A DNA stretch of 19,038 nt from Polyrhizophydium stewartii (taxonomy: Eukaryota; Chytridiomycota; Chytridiomycetes; Rhizophydiales): contig JADGIZ010000221.1 of the NCBI GenBank assembly GCA_027604665.1, forward strand, positions 1 through 19,038. Direction: 5' to 3'. The position numbers were made by a program, and so were the translations under genes. Numbering within the stretch: the first letter of the stretch is position 1; each line of letters opens with the position of its first letter. This document shows positions 13,543 to 19,038 of this stretch, one piece after another. The notes beneath the pieces were generated by a model. The model saw only the letters and a list, made by a program, of their open reading frames with translations. It ran no database searches and was not told the DNA's origin.

Positions 13543-15294
13543 TCAGCAGAACAGCTTGATATAGCAGCTGCCGCAATATGGCTTGGCGTTGCGCTCCTTG
13601 TAGCCCTGGCCGTCGAGATTGGTCTGGCAGAAGCTGCAAACAAAATGCATTGGGTGAAACTTTTTGTCGATGGCCACGACGCAGCGGCCGATGATGGGCT
13701 TGCGGCATGCGTCGCAGATGTTGGAGCCCTTTTGGTAGTAATGGAACTCGCAAAAGGGCTCGCCGTTGTAGTCATAGAATCCCTCGGCCGTGAGCACCGT
13801 GCTGCAGGTCGGCTCCTGCACGGCAGCGCGTCAGCCCCGAGCGAGCGCATTGGACAGAACATGGCCAGGCATTGCGAGCTCACGGAACAGGTCAGGCAGT
13901 GCGGGTGCCACGGACGGTTCAGCGCCGTGATCTGCTCCGCGAGAATCGGTTGTTGGCATGCTACGCACCGCTGTGCGAACAGCATGGCGTAGTCCTCCTC
14001 GCAGTACGCCTTGCCGTCGTACTCGCGGAATCTGTCCTCGGGCCCAAAGTTTTCGCCGCAGTGCGAGCAGAAGAAGTGGATCCGGTGGAAGGTCTTTCCG
14101 AGTGCCTCTATGATGCGGTTCTGCGCCGCGATCATCGCAAGCGCGACAACCACCAGTGCAAAGATCGGAAACCCGACGGCGATGGTCAGCTTCTGTAGCC
14201 GTCAACGCGAGTGAGAAGCAGATGAAGATTTCAACCGGCGGAACTTGCATCTTTGATCGGCTCGCTGCAAAAGGCGCACTTTGGACTGAACTTCTCGTGG
14301 TAGTCCCGTTCGCAGTAAAGCTGGTCGTCCTTCTCGAAGCATACGATGCCGCGAAGACTGCGGTTGCACGTCGGCTCCGAGCACACAAAGTGCTCGTTGT
14401 GATAGAACTTGCCGCGGAGACCAGCACCTCCGCGCACGATCGGCTGGTTGCACACAAAGCACATTCGCTCTTGGCGTGCCGGCGCCGGCACGAGTGTCGA
14501 TGCGCCTTGGTTCGGCAAGCCTGGCGCGGCTCCGCTTTGCTGCGCCGGCCCAAGTTGTGGGACACGCGATAGAGTCGTGGGCGACGTTGGATGCCTGGCC
14601 GTTGGCGACGTTGGATGCCTGGCAGGCGGCGATGCCGATGCTTCTGTCGCAGCTGCCACTGCCACTGCCATGGCTGCTGCCGAGGCAGCGATCGTGGCTG
14701 GATTCAGGCTGGGAGTTTGACCGGACGACGGCGGCGTTGGCCGCAGAGCACGCCTGGCCATCTGCAGTGCTGATGGCCGCAACGATGGGTTCTGATTCCG
14801 CGGTACTTCGGCTGCGCCGTCAGCATCCTCACTGACGGGACCCGCGACCGCTTGTTCTGGTGTCGGCACAGCCGCCGACGGGACCGAGGCTGCGAGTGGC
14901 GCGGCGTCGGTGCTTCGCTTCGAGAGGGCATGCGGCAGGCGCCGCCCGAGCGTCGGAACCCGAACGCCGTCGCCGGTGGTACTCGAGCGGGCCGATGATG
15001 TGCTCTCCTCCTTGGCCGCCGCCAGCCGCGCGCCAGAGAACGACCCCGACATGGGCGAGATCACGCGTGGCGTCTCGGGGCCTGCAGCAGGGCCAGAGAC
15101 CGAGATCTGAAGCGGATCTGCGGGGGTCACCCGTGTGCTCTGCAGATCAAACAGCAGCTTATCTACAGAGTCGCCGCATGCCCGCCCGCAGCCGAGTGGG
15201 ACCAGCACGCAGCAGAGTCAGCCGAGGCGAAGGAGGAAGCGGCAGCGGCTATCGCGCGATTCCTGCGCACGAGTCGCCCACCGAGCTCATCCAT
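13543..15294 (-). CDS. paxillin-like LD/LIM adaptor protein
   Basis: Four exons: 15294-15282 (13 nt), 15162-14249, 14120-13884 and 13815-13543; 478 residues. Splicing the tiny first exon gives MDELDKLLFDLQST, a clear LD motif at the extreme N-terminus, as in animal paxillin LD1. A long Ser/Pro/Ala-rich linker follows (~15-235). Four LIM zinc-binding domains then run at ~239-297, 300-358, 361-419 and 422-474, with CxxC pairs and HxxH/C ligands in order. LIM1 and LIM3 share CSEPTC (four residues between the Cys ligands), while LIM2 and LIM4 have the usual two. Intron 2 (14248-14121) appears to be GC-AG. By family it is an adaptor at adhesion or cell-polarity and cytokinesis sites (fungal Pxl1). 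Partners are not visible here. Confidence 0.92.
14121..14248 (-). other. probable GC-AG intron (paxillin intron 2)
   Basis: Donor GCAAGT at 14248, CTGAC branch motif, and the first AG after it at 14121. The join gives SEPIKD-NRIIEALGKTFH, the correct LIM spacing. The nearby GT (four bases on) would shift the frame. Confidence 0.75.
14580..14627. repeat. 24-nt tandem duplication in the paxillin linker
   Basis: Two near-identical 24-nt units encode ARHPTSPT twice in the linker before LIM1. The reading frame is kept. Confidence 0.85.
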
Positions 15295-15449
15295 CCGAAA
15301 GTTGGTGAAGTGCGAGCCGCCGGGCTTTTCCGCACATTGCGCAGCCGGAGAGCAGCACGATCTCCAATCTCTCGCTTCATCGACACACCTCTGCAACACC
15401 TACCACCGACGCCCACCTAGGCAACACAACGGCCCTCTCACCGCGCAAC
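15295..15449. promoter_or_regulatory. bidirectional promoter, paxillin / YNIITG gene
   Basis: This 155-bp divergent gap contains CCAAT at 15364-15368. At 15412-15425 it holds a candidate RFX X-box: the right half GGCAAC fits RGYAAC perfectly, the left half CCCACC matches four of six, with a 2-nt spacer. It lies 24 nt before the ATG at 15450. Confidence 0.4.
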
Positions 15450-16472
15450 ATGCCCCGCTCAGCAGCCTTTAAGCCCTTCATGACCGAGTACCGCGTGTCC
15501 TACAAGGACCCGACGCCCACAAAGGGCAAGTACAGCGGCAAGAGCAAGATCAAGGCGCTCACGTCGCCGACCCACCACGAGCACGAAAAGAAGCCCGGAG
15601 ACCTCACGCTCCCGCCGCTGCCTAGCCAGCATCGCCCGATGGTACGTGCGTGCCGTGGGCGTGGCGGCGCCACCCGAGTCGAGTGGATCGCGCGGGTGCG
15701 GCGTGTGTGTACGTGCGGGCCAGCATCGCGATGGGTCGGGCGCCTCGCACCTTGGCGGACGATGCCATCGCAGATCGCTGTGAGAGCCTGCGTCGCGGCT
15801 CGTCCAGAGCGGATCACGCCCGATGAGGGAACTGCACTGAGGCTGCGGCCGCCGAGCGGCCGCTATTGACTGCCGCTCCGCACGCAACCGCTGCCCGTCG
15901 GCCATCTCCCCGACGATGCCGCCGGCTCGCCTGCCGAGTGCTGCAATCTCTCCGCATGCTCAAAAGCAGACTTGTCGCGCTGACGGACGCGCACCGCATC
16001 TGCACGCAATTACGATCAGACGGTTGCCACCAGCGTTGCTCCGTTCCAGTCGACGTCGCTCACGCTGCCGGGCATGGTCAACGGCGGCAACTCGAACGAG
16101 AAGCGCCAGACGCGCAGGCGGCGCATCCTCGAGGCGTCGGCGCCTATCTCGGGCACACCGATGCGGTATAACATCATCACGGGCGTCGCCATTGACGGCG
16201 AGCCGTCATCAGGCTTCAAGGAGGGCCGGCGTGCGTTTGTGCGGACGTTTGCCCACTTTGATGCGGTGACGAATGTGAGTGCCCCTGCTCGATCGAGCAT
16301 CGCGTGCGTGGGGGCTTGTGCGCTGATGCGCCTTGCATTCCAGGCACGGACTCCTGGGTACAACATTATTACAGGCCACGACGCCGTCGGTCGGATGCCG
16401 CAGCAGCCCGTCATACCGCCCGTGCAGGCGTCCAACCAGCGGCCAATGACGTCGGCCGTTCCGAGCCACTGA
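15450..16472 (+). CDS. unrecognised 191-residue protein with repeated YNIITG motif
   Basis: Three exons: 15450-15641, 16020-16274 and 16344-16472. Intron 1 has donor GTACGT, a CTGAC branch and first-AG acceptor; intron 2 has donor GTGAGT and acceptor ttccag. All phases are zero and the splice makes one open protein. I do not recognise the family. The protein is basic and proline-rich, has no signal peptide or membrane span, and carries PMRYNIITGVAIDG and PGYNIITGHDAVG about 50 residues apart, near a KRQTRRRRILEA stretch. Short repeated tyrosine motifs of this kind occur in microtubule-inner and other ciliary proteins. With the candidate X-box this raises a flagellar role, but that is a guess. 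Gene structure is more certain than function. Confidence 0.8.
15642..16019 (+). other. long intron with GCGGCCGC direct/inverted repeat
   Basis: At 378 nt this is the longest intron in the window. It includes two copies of the self-complementary GCGGCCGC separated by 3 nt (15845-15863), able to form a strong hairpin. I found no convincing extra exon inside it. Confidence 0.6.
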
Positions 16473-16599
16473 AGCACGTCCCCGCCCAAGCCATGTTGTC
16501 TCTTCGTTTTGTCTCCTCGACTCCTCCGCGAGCCTTCTGGAGGCGTTGGGGGTAGTAAAGTCGTCTTGCAAGCGGGGCGGTGGGCGGGCATGTGAGGAG
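16473..16599 (+). promoter_or_regulatory. haspin upstream region with two short uORFs
   Basis: The 127 bp before the haspin ATG hold a 20-codon uORF (16493-16555) and a minimal start-stop ATGTGA at 16590-16595, four bases before the main ATG. GC-box-like GGGGCGG occurs at about 16574. A CCAAT followed by TGACGTC lies just upstream in the last exon of the preceding gene (around 16443-16452). Confidence 0.4.
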
Positions 16600-18759
16600 A
16601 TGCTGCCAAGAGCGATGTTCCCGCAGATTGGCGGGTTCGCCGGCAAGTCGGACATGCTCGGCAGAAGCGGATCGTTCGGCACGTTTGGACGGAGCCACAC
16701 CGTGCGGCGGCTGCAGGACAGCAACAGGCGGCGGCAGCTGCAGCTGTGGGACGAGTTGCAGCAGCAGGACTCTGCCGTCCATGAGCCAGCGGCAGCGGTG
16801 GCAGCGGTGAAACCAGCCCCCGCTGAGCAGCACCAGAAGGCCGAGTCCGGTCGTCCCGTTGAGCTGCAGGACCAGCGATCCCCGAGCGACGCCGCAGCGC
16901 CGCCAGCCGAGACCGAGCGGGTCCCTAGCCTGCAAGCCAAACCCGAGACCACGCCGCCGCCAAAGCCAAGCTCGGACGCTGGGGAATCTGCGGCGGCGGC
17001 CGACGAGGAGCGACTCTGCACGGTGCAAGAGCTCGGGCGTTCGGACGCCGACAGCGAGGCGGATGAAGCCACGCAGCCGCCTTCGGGGCGTCCGGCCACG
17101 CCGCTACCGCCTGCCCCGCAACCGCCACCGCCGCGCCAGCAGCATGAGAAAAGCGTGCGGGTGAAGGACGAACGGCCTGAAGACGAGCCTGCTCCAATCC
17201 ATCCGCCCGAGCCTCGAGGCGAAACGCCTATCCCAAGCGTCACGACGGCGCTCGACAAATCTGTCGAGACTGTGGCGGGCCTGCTTTCCGAGCTCGAGCT
17301 GCAGTCAACGACGGGATCGGACGACGCTGGCGACGTCACTACGGCGCCGCTGCCATCCGCCGCGTCGCCGCTCGACTGCTTGCTGGAGGAGTGCGGCATG
17401 ATCGCCCCAATCGCCATGTCGCAGTTTGATTTCGGGTATGGTCTTGAAATGTCTCTGGAGCGCTCGCGCTGGCGCTGACGTTAGCACGAACGCGATCAGA
17501 GGCGATCTTGATAAGAAGATTGGCGAGGCGACGTACTCGGATGTGTATTCGATGTGGCGCACGATAGCGCCGGGCGAGCGGCAGCTGATGGCCATCAAGG
17601 TGATCCCGATCGGCCGAACAGACGCAGAGGCCGAGCAGCTGCCGACGGAGTCTGCCCTGCTCGAGGTGCGCATGACGCGCGCGGTCGGATGCATCCGCCA
17701 GACTCTCGGCTCTGCGGAGCCGCATCCCAACTTTGTCGAGCTGGCGCGCGTGGGCGTGTGCCGGGGTCCATATCGCGACGACTTGAAGAACCTTTGGGAC
17801 AAGTACGACCAAGACAAAGGCTCAGAGAATGTGCCTCCAAGTGGGTTGCGGGTGCACTTTCTTGCAGCGTCGGCGTCGGCATGCTGATGCGCAAGTGCTG
17901 CAGATGAGCTTGCGGACGATCAGCTGTACGTCATCATGGTTCTGCGCCATGGCGGCGGCGATCTGGAGAACACGAAGCTGGTCAAGACCGAGTCGCAAGC
18001 GGCCAGCGTGCTGCTGCAGACGATGTTGGCAGTCGCACAGGCCGAGCAGCAGGCCCGCTTCGAGCACCGCGACTTGCATTGGGGCAATGTTCTTGTGGAC
18101 AAGTGCACAGCGCAGGAGTTTGAGTACGAGCTGTCACTGCCTCCGCCCGAGTCGGGGAGAGCATCGGACGGCCCCGCGCGCATCGTCGTGCCAACGGCGG
18201 GCGTCAGGGTCACAATCATCGACTTTACGCTCTCGCGCATTGAGCGTGGTGAGTGTTGGGTGCACTGGTTGCGGCGCGCTCGCGGTGCTGCGGGCTTACG
18301 GCGACGCAGACGGCGAGCTGCTGTTTCTGGATCTGGAGCAGGACCCAGAGTTCTTTACCGGCAAGGGCCGCAGCGAGCGAGGTCGGTCGGCACACAGTGT
18401 GCGGGGGATGTTTTTGGAGGGTGCTGACGGGACCGCTGACTCTGAATGCAGGCGGGGACCTGCAGTTTGACGTCTATCGGTGGATGCGGGATGCGACTGG
18501 CGGGGACTGGCGGCGGTGGTGCCCGCGCACGAACGTGCTGTGGATGCACTACCTGTGCCACAAGCTCGCCGTCAAGGTCGGCGGCGGGCAGCGGCCGCTG
18601 CAGCGCACGCTCGGGCAGGTGGGGCGGCTGCTGCTCGAGTACGCGGGTTTGGACGCGACGAACGGCATCGCAGGCTTGCTTGGGCGCGAGCTCGCAGGCG
18701 GCGGGTGGCTCGCGACGCATGTCCGGCGCGGGGCGGCCCCGCGCGGGCGGCGGAGATGA
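16600..18759 (+). CDS. haspin-family protein kinase
   Basis: Five exons: 16600-17435, 17500-17840, 17904-18248, 18310-18381 and 18452-18759; 633 residues. Residues 1-278 are disordered and Gln/Pro/Ala-rich with an SGSFGTFGRSHTVRR stretch. The kinase part starts KIGEATYSDVY (~285-295), the fungal haspin form of the Gly loop. It has Lys312 in MAIKV, then KGSEN, DQLYVIMV, GGGDLEN, the catalytic loop HRDLHWGN (447-454), and IIDFTLSR, where haspins carry DYT/DFT in place of DFG. The block FTGKG...GDLQFDVYRWM is also haspin-specific. By family it is a nuclear kinase phosphorylating histone H3 Thr3 in mitosis. The exon 4 donor (18382) is the least certain junction. ATG 16600 is the first ATG in this frame; no in-frame ATG precedes it after the upstream gene. 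Confidence 0.93.
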
Positions 18760-18771
18760 CTGAACGGGCAG

Positions 18772-18831
18772 TCTTACGCCGTCGGCAGAGAGTGTGCGGG
18801 CGGACGGGCGGAGGCGGGAGACGGCGTAAGA
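18772..18831 (+). other. 12-bp perfect inverted repeat in the haspin 3' UTR
   Basis: TCTTACGCCGTC at 18772-18783 is exactly complementary to GACGGCGTAAGA at 18820-18831, with a 36-nt purine-rich spacer. It begins 12 nt after the stop codon and could fold as an RNA stem-loop. Confidence 0.8.
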
Positions 18832-19038
18832 GAGTCGGGCGAGCGGTGCATTGGGCGGGAGTGAGCGGGCGGAGAAGGGCGAGCGGCACGCCGCAGCGGC
18901 CGTTTGTTGACGGCCGCGGCATCGCTAAGAGCGGCGACCGCGGCGGGCGACCGCGGCGGGGAGGGGCGTGCAGCCCCGCGGGCGGTCGCGGGCGCGGGCG
19001 GCAGCGATCGCTGCTTGGGCGTGCTGTGGGCGCTGGGG
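18832..19038. repeat. GC-rich tail with short inverted and tandem repeats
   Basis: No gene is recognisable. A 7-bp inverted repeat GCGGCCG/CGGCCGC with an 8-nt loop lies at 18896-18917. Two perfect tandem copies of GCGACCGCGGCGG occupy 18934-18959. Confidence 0.7.

Noticed and set aside
15163..15208. Paxillin translation start at the ATG at 15208
   Set aside because: It lies within the AG-free part of the intron, and splicing from the 13-nt exon gives a far better LD motif.
16546..16599. Extended haspin start at 16546
   Set aside because: The codon there is TTG, not ATG; the first ATG in frame is 16600.

Overview
The window looks like nuclear DNA of a GC-rich, intron-dense, early-diverging fungus. 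A zoosporic (chytrid-like) species is my best guess. The reasons are a fungal-type trehalose phosphorylase, a paxillin homologue, haspin, a type IIC (Na,K/H,K-like) P-ATPase, and about 32 introns, mostly 60-220 nt, with GT(G/A) donors and a frequent CTGAC branch motif. The species assignment is inference. No prokaryotic operon, RNA gene, CRISPR array, transposase or viral gene is visible.

I rebuilt eight protein-coding genes by hand splicing, using homology, reading phase, and the first AG after the branch point. From left to right they are: (1) a 5' fragment of a Gcn4/ATF-like bZIP factor (minus, 1-807, runs off the window); (2) mitochondrial ribosomal protein bL17 (minus, 981-2278); (3) GT4 trehalose phosphorylase (plus, 2445-5499); (4) a steryl-ester/triacylglycerol lipase of the acid-lipase fold (minus, 6207-8361); (5) a 1380-residue P-type ATPase with 13 exons (plus, 8453-13435); (6) a paxillin with an N-terminal LD motif and four LIM domains (minus, 13543-15294); (7) an unrecognised 191-residue protein with a repeated YNIITG motif (plus, 15450-16472); (8) a haspin-family kinase (plus, 16600-18759).

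The layout alternates: three head-to-head pairs share short promoters of 166, 91 and 155 bp (bL17/trehalose phosphorylase, lipase/ATPase, paxillin/YNIITG gene), and two tail-to-tail junctions separate them (707 bp and 107 bp). The genes are ordinary cellular functions (translation, storage carbohydrate, lipid turnover, ion transport, adhesion/cytoskeleton, mitosis) and do not form one pathway.

The points most worth a second look are these. The ATPase has lost or changed several conserved cation-site residues and carries an insert of about 120 residues between M6 and M7. The bZIP basic region is cut by a stop-free intron of 192 nt (a multiple of three), so retention would insert 64 residues into the DNA-binding helix. 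Three introns appear to be GC-AG. The trehalose phosphorylase 3' end shows an apparent frameshift. The first exon of the paxillin gene is only 13 nt. A perfect 12-bp inverted repeat lies just after the haspin stop codon.
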